64,000 nt of DNA from Streptomyces sp. H39-S7 (GCF_027158205.1 NZ_JAPVLU010000001.1:186001-250000); one strand, 5' to 3'. Counted from the first letter of the stretch, positions 16,654 to 25,226 are shown. Notes: generated by a model from the sequence alone, not told the origin. Program-made: numbers and translations.

Positions 16654-18309
16654 TCAGCGGTGCGGCAGCGGCGGGATCTGGATCTCGGTTCCGGCCGCCG
16701 CGTCGCAGCCGAGTCCGGCCCAGGGCGCGCACAGCGTTCCCTGGTTGAGGTTGAGCGAGTTCCCCGGGCCCGACACCGCCGAGGTGAAGAGCGCGTCGAG
16801 GTTCTCGCCGTGCGTCCCGCAGCCGGTGAAGGCGGGGATCGTCAGGTTCTCCTGGTGCAGCGGACCGCCGTCGAGGATGGTGTAGTCCGGCTTGCCGTCG
16901 CCGCCGTTGGGCATGTGGGCGTCCTGGAGCCCCACGAGGGCCAGCTCGATCGGCTTCCTGGTGCGGCAGTTCGGTCCCACGTCGAGCGGAGTGCCGTTGA
17001 TCCTGACGTCGTAGAGCCGGAGCCACTGGTACCCGTGGATCGTGGTGATGACGTTCTGCTCCACGAAGTTGGTGCCCGTGGTGACGATCGTCAGCAGCGG
17101 CTTCTTCGGATCCGGGGTGAGGGCCATCTTCGCCGTGGTCGGCATGAAGCCGTAGGTCAGGAACGTGGAGTCCGCGACCGGGAGCGTCATGGAGCCGAGC
17201 GAGTCGAACTCGTAGTACTGCGGGGGTTCGGGCTGCACCGCCATCCGCACGTTCATGTTGATGTACGTCAGGGACGAGCCCCGGGCGGTGTGCGGATCGT
17301 TGATGACGGCGGCACCGTCGAGTTTGTGGACGTTCGAGTACCCGATCGCGTAGGCGCACGAGCCGAGGTCGAAGTCGGTCTCGGTGACCGTGGCGTTCGC
17401 GGCCTTCTCGTCCGCCAGCGGGATGTGGTCGAAGTCCAGCTTCCCCTTGGGGAGTACGCCGTCGCAGTCGTACTTGCCGGAGTGCACCGGCGGTTCGACC
17501 TTGATGGTGCTGTTGTGCGGTGCGCCCGGGGCGACCTTGGCCGGTCCCGGGGGCGACGCGGCCGGCCCGCCCGGCGTCGAGGGCGTCGTCGACGGGGACC
17601 CGGAGGCCGAGGGCGAGGTGGAGCCCGAGGGGGTGGGGTCGGGCACGGCGACCGGCACCGCGCCCAGCAGCGCGTTCTGCCCGGCCTCCGGGGAGCACGC
17701 CACCTTCACGGGGGCGGACGGAACCGGCACCGCCGGCGCGGCGGTCGTCGCGGCGCCGCTCGGGGTCACGGCGGTCCCGGGCGCCGCGGCGGCGGCTTTG
17801 CCCGCCGTGAGTTCCAGCGCGAGATCGCCCGCGCCGAAGCTCACCTCGCCCGCCGCGGTGACGGTCACCGGCGGCACCTCGCCCTGGAACGTCAGCACCA
17901 GGTCGTCCTTGCCCGCCACCGGGACGGCGGGGGCCCGCAGCCCTGGCCAGGGGGCGTCGGCGGCCGAAGTCCCCTGCTTGACCCGGGTGGTGAGGGTGCC
18001 GGTACCGGCCAGGGTGCCCGCGACGTCCGGCACGAGGCCGTCGACCGCCGCGCGGGGCACCGTCACCGCCATCGTCAGATCACCGGGCTGGATCGGCTTG
18101 TCGACCGCCCCGGTCTCCGGGAACGACTGCACCAGGGAGACGGGCACCGGCTGATCACCGCCGGGGAAGGCGCACTTATACACCATCGCCAGGGGACCGT
18201 CCCGGCCGACCGCCGCCGATCCGGCACCGGGCAGCAGTCCCGCCAGGAGCGCCGCCGCGGCGATGGCCGCCAGCCGCACCGTACGGCGTGGGACCTGTGC
18301 ACCCCTCAT
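16654..18309 (-). CDS. Secreted DUF6801-type protein next to mce operon
   Basis: A 551-residue exported protein. A classical signal peptide (RRTVRLAAIAAAALLAGLLPGAGSA) is followed by a beta-rich domain at ~40-190 (VYKCAFPGGDQPVPVSL, then GDLTMAVTVPRAAVDGL), resembling DUF6801 from memory. A Pro/Ser/Thr/Gly linker (~195-260) leads to a larger C-terminal domain with six or more Cys (YDCDGVLP, GSCAYAIGY, GPNCRTRK, FTGCGTHGE, TLCAPWAGLGCDA). GAGGAG precedes the ATG by 7 nt. Only 54 bp separate it from the ATPase gene downstream, so it may be the first gene of the mce transcript. A role in lipid capture is inference from location only. Confidence 0.8.
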   Translation of the reverse strand: MRGAQVPRRTVRLAAIAAAALLAGLLPGAGSAAVGRDGPLAMVYKCAFPGGDQPVPVSLVQSFPETGAVDKPIQPGDLTMAVTVPRAAVDGLVPDVAGTLAGTGTLTTRVKQGTSAADAPWPGLRAPAVPVAGKDDLVLTFQGEVPPVTVTAAGEVSFGAGDLALELTAGKAAAAAPGTAVTPSGAATTAAPAVPVPSAPVKVACSPEAGQNALLGAVPVAVPDPTPSGSTSPSASGSPSTTPSTPGGPAASPPGPAKVAPGAPHNSTIKVEPPVHSGKYDCDGVLPKGKLDFDHIPLADEKAANATVTETDFDLGSCAYAIGYSNVHKLDGAAVINDPHTARGSSLTYINMNVRMAVQPEPPQYYEFDSLGSMTLPVADSTFLTYGFMPTTAKMALTPDPKKPLLTIVTTGTNFVEQNVITTIHGYQWLRLYDVRINGTPLDVGPNCRTRKPIELALVGLQDAHMPNGGDGKPDYTILDGGPLHQENLTIPAFTGCGTHGENLDALFTSAVSGPGNSLNLNQGTLCAPWAGLGCDAAAGTEIQIPPLPHR

Positions 18310-18567
18310 TGCGGAACTCCTCGGACTGGCTCGACGCAGGTCTGCGAGCTTCTCGGGCTTTTCGGGCTTCCGGACGGTGGCGCGGGAATGTAACGGGGCG
18401 AACTCGTTCGAGACGCTGGACTTTACGGGCGGGTAATAACGAGGACAAGTGATCGAACACAGGAATGTTCCGCGATCTCACGACCGCCGGATTCTTTGTC
18501 ACTCGGTGATAAAAGCTGAGCGGAAGGCTGTATTCCATTGAGCACCGATGAGTACCCGCTCCGCGCG
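18310..18567. other. Promoter region upstream of DUF6801/mce operon
   Basis: About 260 bp without a convincing gene, bounded on the right by a terminator. It is locally less GC-rich (around 18425-18500, e.g. gggtaataacgag and gtgataaaagc) and must hold the promoter of the leftward DUF6801-mce unit. No operator could be identified with confidence. Confidence 0.5.
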
Positions 18568-18599
18568 GGACCCCGGCCCGTTGGTCCGGGCCGGGGTCC
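18568..18599 (-). terminator. Hairpin terminator after the 205-aa secreted protein gene
   Basis: A perfect 13-bp GC stem (18568-18580 with 18587-18599) and 6-nt loop, 42 nt past the stop codon at 18642. It separates this transcript from the DUF6801-mce unit. Confidence 0.85.
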
Positions 18600-18641
18600 G
18601 CACAGCGGGCACCGGGCCTGTCCGGTAGGACAGGCCGTGGC

Positions 18642-19259
18642 TCACGGGGAGGTGATCTGCAGGGTGCTGGGCGTCACGACGTAGTTGGCGCTGTAGGTCG
18701 CGCTGTCGCCGTTGTTGATCAGGCCGAGGCAGATGCCCGAGACGTTGTACGCCTTGAGGTTGCCCCCGCTGATGGTGAGGGTGTGGGTGGAGTTGGTGTA
18801 CTTCCCGGTCAGGGTGGCGGTGCTGCCGGCCGTCGGGCCGTTGAAGTCCGCGTTGCACAGACCGCTGATGTGGGCCTTCACCCCGGTCAGGGTGCCGGTG
18901 GTGACGCCCGCGGAGTACGACACGGCGTTCAGCTTCCAGGGCAGGCCCTGGGCGGTGACGGTGAAGGAGATACCGGCCGGACCCGAGCAGCTGGTCCAGG
19001 AGACGGAGGAGATGCTGGCGATGGCGGTGCCTGACAGGCCGGTGCCGTTCGGCGCGGTGCCGGCGGCGTTCGACTTGGTGCACTTGAGCTGGGTGCCGGT
19101 GTTGGTGTCCGTCAGGATCGGGTTGGTCGCGATCGCTGTGAACGCGCCACCGCCGGTCACGGTCCAGGTTCCGGCCGCGGAGGCGGGGGAGGTGGAGAAT
19201 CCCACGGCCGCCGCGAGGGCGGCACCAGCGACGATCGTGCTCTTGGTCAGCTTGCGCAC
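18642..19259 (-). CDS. Secreted protein of unknown function
   Basis: A 205-residue protein with a Sec signal peptide (RKLTKSTIVAGAALAAAVGFSTSPASA, likely cut after ASA). The mature part is Thr/Ser/Gly-rich and beta-strand-like, with four Cys spaced as two possible pairs (LKCTKS, WTSCSGP, GLCNADF, GICLGLI). Repeated G-T/A-hydrophobic strands and the Cys pattern suggest a compact extracellular beta-sandwich. The GTG start has AAAGGAT upstream. It has its own terminator. I do not recognise a named family with certainty. Its place beside a second secreted protein and the mce operon hints at a shared envelope function, but that is inference. Confidence 0.75.
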   Translation of the reverse strand: MRKLTKSTIVAGAALAAAVGFSTSPASAAGTWTVTGGGAFTAIATNPILTDTNTGTQLKCTKSNAAGTAPNGTGLSGTAIASISSVSWTSCSGPAGISFTVTAQGLPWKLNAVSYSAGVTTGTLTGVKAHISGLCNADFNGPTAGSTATLTGKYTNSTHTLTISGGNLKAYNVSGICLGLINNGDSATYSANYVVTPSTLQITSP

Positions 19260-19688
19260 GGGTTGATCCTTTCAGGGAGTTGGCGTACCTGATTAATCGT
19301 GATCCACGCTGTTCAGGCGCGGATTACGACTGCGGCTCAATACCTGGAACGCGGCACCGAATGAATTCGGTTGCCCTTGCGAATGGGCACGTTACGCACG
19401 GGTAACAGGGTGGCGCAATACTCCAGCCACAGATTGGGAGAACGACCTTACTCCCGAGTATTTTCTTATCGCGAAAGCAGTAAACCGCGACGGCGAACTG
19501 TCCGGAAGTGAGCACGCACGGAGGCCCGGGACCGCCCGCCGGACACATGCCCCGTGCACGTTTACGGCCACTGGGTGCTGCGCTCCGGCCGCCGTTGGTC
19601 TATGTTTCGACGAGGTACGGCGTGTCGCGCGTCACTCCCGGCACGTCCGACGCCCCAACCGGCGCCGCCTAGTTGAGGGGGGACGAGC
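19260..19688. other. Divergent promoter region, no gene seen
   Basis: A 429-bp intergenic stretch between the leftward secreted protein gene and the rightward PucR-type regulator. GC content is clearly lower around 19270-19500. A short inverted repeat TACTC-cc-GAGTA occurs at 19449-19460. The right end carries a strong ribosome site (GAGGGGGGA, 19675-19683) for the regulator. No small gene with a credible start was found. Confidence 0.5.
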
Positions 19689-20936
19689 GTGTCCGGAGCG
19701 AGACGGGCCGCGGGACCGGCCGAGCCGCTGCGACCGATCCCGCAGGAGCTCGCGGCGATCATGTGGCCCGAACTGCCCAGCCTCTTCCAGGAGATGTCCG
19801 CCGAGATCATCGGGGCGTTACCGGAGTACTCCCACATCCTGGACGGGCCCTACGGGCACGCGATACGCATCGGCATCGAGCAGAACATCGCCACCTTCGT
19901 CGACCAGATCGCCGCACCCTCCACGACCTCCACGCTCCGCGACGACATGTGCCGCAGGTTCGGCCGCTTCGAGGCCTACGAGGGCCGCAGCCTGGACAGC
20001 CTGCAGGCCGCGTACCGGATCGGCGCCCGCGTCGGGCTGCGCCGGGCGATGAAGGTCTCCGAGCGCTACAACCTCCCGCCCTCCGTCATGATGACCTTCG
20101 CCGACTCGCTCTTCGCCTACGTCGGGGAGCTCGCGTCGCTCTCCCGCGAGGGCTATCTGGAAGCCATGTCCGAGCTGGGCGAGAAGCCGGACAACCGCCG
20201 CCGCCGGGTGCTGCGGCTGATTCTGGCCACCCCGTCCGTGTCGCCCGCCGCGATCGCGGAACTCGCCGAGCACGCCGCGTGGCCGCTGCCGGACGAGGTC
20301 ACGCTCGTCGCCCTGGGCCCGGAGTCCCGGCTGACGCGCGCGGCCCTGGACCGCGACGTCCTCGTGGACCTGTCGGGGCCGGAGCCCCATCTGCTCGTCC
20401 CCGGCCCCCTCGACGACACCCGGCGCGCGGCGCTCGACACCGCGCTGCTCGGCAGCCGGGCGGCGGTCGGACTGACCACCCCGCTGGCCGACGCGGCGGA
20501 CTCGCTGCGCTGGGCCCGGCAGACCCTCGCCCTGGCCGACGCCGGGATCATCGACGGCCGGCCGGTGGTGCGGTGCGAGGACCACCTGCTGCCGCTGTGG
20601 CTGCTCGGCGACCCCTCCCTGATCAACCAGCTCAGCAAGAAGCATCTCGGCCCGCTCGTCGGCCTCACCCCCACCCAGCGCACCCGGCTCGTCGACACCC
20701 TGCGCACCTGGCTCACCACCCGCGGCACCGCCGCCCAGATGGCCGAACTCCTCGAGGTGCACCCGCAGACCGTGCGCTACCGGATGCGCATCCTCGACCG
20801 CGCCTTCGGTGACCAACTGGCCGACCCCGACGCCCGGTTCGCGACCGAGATCGTGCTCCGCGCCCTGCACCTCCAGGAGCGCGCGGGCCCGTCGGGAGTT
20901 CCGGGCCGGCCGTCCGGCGGCCACGAACCCTTCTGA
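19689..20936 (+). CDS. PucR-type helix-turn-helix transcriptional regulator
   Basis: A 415-residue regulator. The N-terminal ~170 residues form an RsbR/sensor-like helical domain (IGIEQNIATFVDQIA, then GRSLDSLQAAYRIGARVGLRRAM). A GGDEF-like central region follows, and a C-terminal PucR HTH (residues ~345-400) reads TLRTWLTTRGTAAQMAELLEVHPQTVRYRMRILDRAFG. Members of this architecture are common in actinobacteria, often beside lipid-related genes. It is divergent from the secreted protein gene and close to the mce operon, which makes it a candidate regulator of both. GTG at 19689 with a GAGGGGGGA site 5 nt upstream fixes the start. Confidence 0.9.
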   Translation: MSGARRAAGPAEPLRPIPQELAAIMWPELPSLFQEMSAEIIGALPEYSHILDGPYGHAIRIGIEQNIATFVDQIAAPSTTSTLRDDMCRRFGRFEAYEGRSLDSLQAAYRIGARVGLRRAMKVSERYNLPPSVMMTFADSLFAYVGELASLSREGYLEAMSELGEKPDNRRRRVLRLILATPSVSPAAIAELAEHAAWPLPDEVTLVALGPESRLTRAALDRDVLVDLSGPEPHLLVPGPLDDTRRAALDTALLGSRAAVGLTTPLADAADSLRWARQTLALADAGIIDGRPVVRCEDHLLPLWLLGDPSLINQLSKKHLGPLVGLTPTQRTRLVDTLRTWLTTRGTAAQMAELLEVHPQTVRYRMRILDRAFGDQLADPDARFATEIVLRALHLQERAGPSGVPGRPSGGHEPF

Positions 20937-20960
20937 CGGCGGCGGCCCGGACGCGCCCGC

Positions 20961-23090
20961 TCAGGCGGCCGGGTACCCCGCCTCCGGGCGGTTCTGCGCC
21001 GCCGCCTGCCACTGGAACTCGGCCCACACGGACTTGCCCTCCCCGCGCGGCTCCACCCCCCAGCGGGTGGCGAGGGAGTCGATGAGCAGCAGGCCGCGGC
21101 CCGAGGTCGCGGCCTCGCCGGGGGTCCGGCGCCGGGGCCAGACGCTGGAGCGGTCCTGGACGGCCAGCCGGACCCTGCGGGGTACGCGGCTGCGTACCGC
21201 GGGGACGATCTCCAGGGTCATCACGGCTCCGCCCTCGGTGTGCAGCAGGACGTTGGTGAGGAGTTCGCCGGCCACCAGCTCGACGTCGTCGACCAGTTCG
21301 CCCGCGCCCCATGCCACCAGTGCCTGGCGCAGCACCGTTCGGGCCTCGGCCAGCCCCTCGGGGTCGGCCTGGTGGATGTACTGGTGGATGCGCGGGGCCT
21401 TGAGGGTGCCCGGGTCGGGCGCCCGGCGCAGCAGGAGCAGCGCCATGTCGTCCTCCGCGCCCGGCCGGGCCCACAGGCCGTCGGCCAGGTGGTCGGCGAG
21501 CGCGGCGGCGCCGTGGGGACCGTGGCGTACGGCGTCGGTGAGCGCGTCCATGCCCTCGGTGATGTCCTTGCCCGGCTGCTCGACGAGTCCGTCGGTGCAC
21601 AGCAGCAGGGTCTCCCCCGGCACCAGGTCCAGCCGCGTCTCCGGGTACTCGTGGTCCTCGAAATGGGTGGCCAGACCCAGCGGCAGTCCACCGCGGACGT
21701 TCGGCCAGCCGGTCCGCCCGTCGTTGTGGCGGATCAGCGGCCCGAGGTGGCCGGCGCGGACCACGCGCACGTCGCCGGTGGCCAGGTCGACCTGGGCGTA
21801 GGTGCAGGTGGCGAAGCGCTCGGTGTCCAGCTCGGCGAGGAACTGCGAGGCGCGCGCGAGCACCGTGGAGGGGGCGTGGCCCTCGGCGGCGTAGGCCCGC
21901 AGCACGATGCGGAGCTGGCCCATCATGGCCGCCGCGTGGGTGTCGTGGCCCTCGACGTCGCCGACGACGACCCCGATGCGGCCCTGCGGCAGCGGGATGA
22001 CGTCGTACCAGTCGCCGCCGACCTCCCGGCCGCTCCAGGCCGCGTGGTAGCGCACGGCGATCTCCCCGCCGACGACGTCGGGGATCCGGCGCGGGAGCAT
22101 CGACGCCTGGAGTCCGGTGGCGAACTCGCGCTCCTGGTCGAAGAGCATGGCGCGTTGCAGGGACTGGGCGACGATGCCCGCCAGGGCGAGGCACAGGTTG
22201 CGGTCCTCGGCGGTGAAGTGGGTGCGGTCCCGGTAGAACAGGCAGAGGCCGCCGATGGAGCGCGCCTGGGCCACGAGCGGGAGGTAGGCCGCCGCCTCGA
22301 TCTGCAACTGGCTGATGTAGGGCGCCAGTCGGGGGAAGCGCTCGGCGAGTTCCGGCAGCGAGGCGACGAACCGGGGGCGCTGCTCGATGATCGCCTCCGA
22401 CAGCGGGAGGTCGTCCTCCAACCGGGTGAGCCGCAGGTCGGAAAGGATCTCCATCGACCGCCCCGTCAGCGCGATGATCTTGAGCATGCTGCCGTCGACG
22501 AGGCCCAGCGCGAGGCCGTCGGCGCCGAACCGCTCCAGTCCGCCGCTGCCGGTCAGCGTGGCGGTGACGTCGTCGACGGTGACGGCCCGCGACAGGGCCT
22601 GGGTGGTCCGCTCCACCATGGAGGTCTGGCGTGCGCGGTCCGCCTCCATGGTCCGCAGCATCGTGGAGTGCGTCAGCTCCGCGGTGGCGTCGCGGACGAT
22701 GCCGATGACGCGCACGCCCTTGCCGTCCTCGTCGCGCAGGATGCGGCCCTGGGTGTGCGTCCAGCGCGCTGTGCCGTCCCGGAGGAGCACCTGGAAGTAC
22801 ATGCCGTACGACGCCGCCCGGTCGTGCAGGGCGCGGCGGAACACGGTGTCGAGCCGGTCACCCTCCTCGGGCGCCACCCGGATGGCCAGGGATTCGGGCC
22901 GGCCGCTGTACTCGTGCGGCAGCAGGTCGAAGACCTTGAGGGCGGCCGCGTCCAGCTCCAGGGTGCCGAGTCTGAGGTCCCAGTCGAAGCTGCCCATGTG
23001 GTTCAGGGCGAGGCGTTCGGCCGGACCGGTGCGGGGCGTGCCGCCGTCCAGGGGCTCGCCGCGGTCGGGCGGCCGGTCCTGTTCGGGCAT
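20961..23090 (-). CDS. SpoIIE/RsbU-type PP2C phosphatase with PAS, GAF and RsbW-like ATPase domains
   Basis: A 709-residue multidomain signalling protein. A PAS fold at ~30-140 (MGSFDWDLRLGTLELDAAALKVF, then TARWTHTQGRILRDEDGKGVRVIGIVRD) is followed by a GAF domain (~160-310) and the SpoIIE phosphatase domain (~325-545). Metal-binding motifs in the latter are VGGDWYDVIPL, VVGDVEGHD, LLLCTDGLVE and EDDMALLLLR. A HATPase_c domain (~575-700) has ELLTNVLLHT and ATSGRGLLLIDSL. Such proteins dephosphorylate STAS anti-anti-sigma factors, with the ATPase domain possibly providing kinase activity. ATG at 23090 has GGGGG 7 nt upstream. It is paralogous to the gene at 32542-34602. Confidence 0.93.
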   Translation of the reverse strand: MPEQDRPPDRGEPLDGGTPRTGPAERLALNHMGSFDWDLRLGTLELDAAALKVFDLLPHEYSGRPESLAIRVAPEEGDRLDTVFRRALHDRAASYGMYFQVLLRDGTARWTHTQGRILRDEDGKGVRVIGIVRDATAELTHSTMLRTMEADRARQTSMVERTTQALSRAVTVDDVTATLTGSGGLERFGADGLALGLVDGSMLKIIALTGRSMEILSDLRLTRLEDDLPLSEAIIEQRPRFVASLPELAERFPRLAPYISQLQIEAAAYLPLVAQARSIGGLCLFYRDRTHFTAEDRNLCLALAGIVAQSLQRAMLFDQEREFATGLQASMLPRRIPDVVGGEIAVRYHAAWSGREVGGDWYDVIPLPQGRIGVVVGDVEGHDTHAAAMMGQLRIVLRAYAAEGHAPSTVLARASQFLAELDTERFATCTYAQVDLATGDVRVVRAGHLGPLIRHNDGRTGWPNVRGGLPLGLATHFEDHEYPETRLDLVPGETLLLCTDGLVEQPGKDITEGMDALTDAVRHGPHGAAALADHLADGLWARPGAEDDMALLLLRRAPDPGTLKAPRIHQYIHQADPEGLAEARTVLRQALVAWGAGELVDDVELVAGELLTNVLLHTEGGAVMTLEIVPAVRSRVPRRVRLAVQDRSSVWPRRRTPGEAATSGRGLLLIDSLATRWGVEPRGEGKSVWAEFQWQAAAQNRPEAGYPAA

Positions 23091-23362
23091 TTCCGTACCC
23101 CCGGGGTGTCGCGGTTCCCGCCGGTCGACCCGGTTGGACGCCCTTGCCGAGTCGTCGGACCTGGAGGTCCGCGTCCGGAACCGGGATCGAACCGCCAGCA
23201 TAGCTTTGCTCGTATTTGTCCGCATTCAGGCGGAGACTTCCAGGCCCTACCCCAACGGCCCAACCCGTCGGCTCCCGACAGGACAGCGGAACCGGGGTCG
23301 CGCAGGCTGAGCGCAGAACCGGTGCCGACCGACGCCGCACCTGCCCCGGAAGGAACCTCGAC

Positions 23363-23602
23363 ATGACCGCAGCCGGTGGGCTGGCCCTCATTCTCATCGG
23401 GGCGATCCTGAGATACGCGATCACCTGGCACACCCGGTGGATCGACCTCAACGTCCTGGGCGCCATCTGCATGATCGGCGGAGCGGCGAGCCTGCTCCTC
23501 GGCATGCTGCTGGCGTCCAACCGCCGCCGGCGCACGGAACGCCGCCACCAGTCCGAGCACGTCTACGAGCAGCGGTACTTCGAGGACCCCCCGCGCCTGT
23601 GA
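23363..23602 (+). CDS. Small DUF6458-like membrane protein
   Basis: A 79-residue protein with two hydrophobic segments (GLALILIGAILRYAI and LNVLGAICMIGGAASLLLGMLL), a basic loop (NRRRRTERR) and a tail ending VYEQRYFEDPPRL. It matches the GAIL...D.NVLG..MI.G pattern of DUF6458 and is a paralogue of the protein at 40282-40506. GGAAGGA lies 8 nt before the ATG. Its stop overlaps the start of the YihY-type gene by 4 nt, so the two are cotranslated. Confidence 0.85.
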   Translation: MTAAGGLALILIGAILRYAITWHTRWIDLNVLGAICMIGGAASLLLGMLLASNRRRRTERRHQSEHVYEQRYFEDPPRL

Positions 23603-24426
23603 CCGTTCTGGACCGGGTGCTGCACAGGGTTCCGTTCATCGGGCGCCTCCTCCGCGAGTTCACCGCGGTGAACGTCCTGGACTGCGCCACCCGGCTGGCC
23701 GCCCAGGCCTTCCTCGGCGCCCTGCCCGCCCTGTTCGTGATCGCCGCGTTCGCGCCCCAGGTGGTCCGCGACCATCTCGTCTCCTCGCTGCACTCGGTGC
23801 TCGGACTGCGGGACGACGCCCTGGACCAGGTCAGACAGGTGTACGCGGCCGACGACTCCGACGAGAGCAATTCCATCGGCGTCGTCGGCGTGATCATCAC
23901 CCTGCTCTCGGCCACGGCCTGCAGCCGCGCCCTGCAGCGGACCTGCGAACGGGCCTGGCACCTGCCGAGGGCCGGCGCCCGGGTGGTCGCCTGGCGGTGG
24001 GTGGCCTGGCTGGCGGTCTGGCTGGTCGACCTGCTGCTCCAGGGCCCGCTCCACAACGGTTTCGGCGTGGGCCGGGCCCTCGGCGTCCCGGTGCAGTTCG
24101 TCTCCGCGACACTCCTGTGGTGGTGGACCCAGCGGCTCCTGCTGGGTTCGCGCATCCCCTGGCTGCCACTGCTGCCGGGCGCGATGCTGGTGTCGGCGGG
24201 CGTTCTGGGGGTCGCCGCGTGGTCGGGCATCTACATGCCGAGGGCGGTCGAACGCAGCCTGCGGCAGTTCGGGCCGTTCGGGTCGCTCTTCGTCCTGCTG
24301 TCCTGGCTGATCGTGCTCTTCACCGTCGTCACGATCGGCATCTGCGCCGGCCATGTGCTCGCGCACGAGGAGCCGCTGGCCCGGCGCCTGGGCACACCCC
24401 CGCGCACGGGCGACGCGCACGGGTGA
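23599..24426 (+). CDS. YihY/BrkB-family inner membrane protein
   Basis: A 275-residue polytopic membrane protein. The N-terminal region (LDCATRLAAQAFLGALPALFVIAAFAP) and the following SIGVVGVIITLLSATACSRALQRTCERAWHLPR match the YihY family (formerly and incorrectly called ribonuclease BN). About six hydrophobic segments are seen. The final one (GSLFVLLSWLIVLFTVVTIGICAGHVLA) is the family's typical closing helix. The GTG start sits in a GTGA overlap with the DUF6458 gene. Molecular function is unproven for the family. Confidence 0.88.
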   Translation: MTVLDRVLHRVPFIGRLLREFTAVNVLDCATRLAAQAFLGALPALFVIAAFAPQVVRDHLVSSLHSVLGLRDDALDQVRQVYAADDSDESNSIGVVGVIITLLSATACSRALQRTCERAWHLPRAGARVVAWRWVAWLAVWLVDLLLQGPLHNGFGVGRALGVPVQFVSATLLWWWTQRLLLGSRIPWLPLLPGAMLVSAGVLGVAAWSGIYMPRAVERSLRQFGPFGSLFVLLSWLIVLFTVVTIGICAGHVLAHEEPLARRLGTPPRTGDAHG

Positions 24427-24473
24427 GGGCCGTGCCCGCTGGGGTGCGGGTCCGCCCCTCACCCGTGCGGCGG

Positions 24474-24647
24474 CTACTCCTGGGGCTCGCGCACGTGCCC
24501 CCGTTCCGCCTCGGGGCTCTCGCTGTGCTCGAAAGCGTCCAGGTTCTCCCGCACCTCGCCGGCGCGGTGCCTCGCCTGCGCCGCATCCACCTGCTCGGCA
24601 TGCCTCATGCCCTTGGAGCGGGCGCCGCGGGCTGTCTGCTTGGCCAT
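24474..24647 (-). CDS. Small hydrophilic protein, unknown
   Basis: A 57-residue, highly charged protein (MAKQTARGARSKGM..., then a predicted helix ARHRAGEVRENLDAFEHSESPEAERGH). The start is well supported by AGGAGG 8 nt upstream of ATG 24647; the in-frame codon at 24674 has no site. No membrane or metal motif. It looks like one of the small stress-type hydrophilic proteins of streptomycetes, but I cannot assign a family. Confidence 0.7.
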   Translation of the reverse strand: MAKQTARGARSKGMRHAEQVDAAQARHRAGEVRENLDAFEHSESPEAERGHVREPQE

Positions 24648-24713
24648 GAACAAGTCCTCCTGAATGGTGTCCAATATGGACCATTCCAGGCAAACACCAT
24701 TCCCCCGGACCCG

Positions 24714-25106
24714 CTAGCCGTCCAGGGCAGTCGTGAGCGTCGACACCGGGAGGAAGGTCTCGGCCAAGCCGGTGAGCCGCAGCAGTCGCAGGGTCGACGG
24801 CCGGTCGCAGACCATCCTCAGTTCCCCACCCCGGCTCCGCACCCGGCGCCGAGCGCGGCAGAGCAGCGACAGGCCGTAGCAGTCGACGAACTCCAGCCGG
24901 CACAGATCGACGACGACCAGCAGCGGCGCCCCGCCGGAGACGAGATCCAGATGAGGGGCCACGAACCGCGCGGTGTCGATGTCCAGTTCGCCCCGCAGCT
25001 CCACGACGGCGGACTCGCCGACCCGGTACGTGCGCGCATACGGATTGGCCGGGGGTACCAGTTGGGCTGGGCCCGGCGGTGGATCCCTGCGGGCGTCGTC
25101 CTGCAC
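24714..25106 (-). CDS. STAS-domain protein (anti-sigma factor antagonist-like) with Tyr at the phospho-site
   Basis: A 130-residue protein with a single STAS domain (residues ~25-125): VVELRGELDIDTARFVAPHLD, VVVDLCRLEFVDCYGLSLL and LRLLRLTGLAETFLPV. In SpoIIAA/RsbV the motif is Asp-Ser-Ser-Gly and the second Ser is phosphorylated by the anti-sigma kinase. Here the motif is Asp75-Cys76-Tyr77-Gly78, so the acceptor Ser is absent. It may act as a constitutively active antagonist or as a non-canonical sensor. GTG 25106 has GGAGG 8 nt upstream. Strong inverted repeats lie upstream (25156-25172, 25215-25226). Confidence 0.88.
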   Translation of the reverse strand: MQDDARRDPPPGPAQLVPPANPYARTYRVGESAVVELRGELDIDTARFVAPHLDLVSGGAPLLVVVDLCRLEFVDCYGLSLLCRARRRVRSRGGELRMVCDRPSTLRLLRLTGLAETFLPVSTLTTALDG

Positions 25107-25155
25107 CGGCGTCCCCTCCCGCGTTCGACCGTGCGCGCGACCACCGGGGCCTGGG

Positions 25156-25172
25156 GTGACCTACGGTCACCG
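25156..25172. promoter_or_regulatory. Perfect inverted repeat upstream of STAS gene
   Basis: GGTGACC-tac-GGTCACC, 7-bp perfect arms and 3-nt spacer, 50-66 bp upstream of the STAS start. The position suits an operator. It is similar to the GGTGAC-N6-GTCACC element between the two kinase genes at 54924. Confidence 0.55.
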
Positions 25173-25214
25173 TATCCGTCGGGAAATCGCACAGGGGAGT
25201 CGGTAGCCCGGAAC

Positions 25215-25226
25215 AGATACGTATCT
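25215..25226. promoter_or_regulatory. 12-bp perfect palindrome upstream of STAS gene
   Basis: AGATACGTATCT is fully self-complementary. A second inverted repeat, CTTCAC (25225-25230) with GTGAAG (25239-25244), adjoins it. Both lie between the aldehyde dehydrogenase stop (25314) and the STAS start (25106), in the likely promoter area of the STAS gene. Confidence 0.45.

Noticed and set aside
21240..23366. Long open frame opposite the first SpoIIE-type gene (also long antisense frames at 28825-30600, 32539-34575 and 52489-55965)
   Set aside because: These mirror real genes with clear domain motifs on the other strand. Their translations are low-complexity Arg/Gly/Ala/Pro sequences typical of GC-rich shadow frames.
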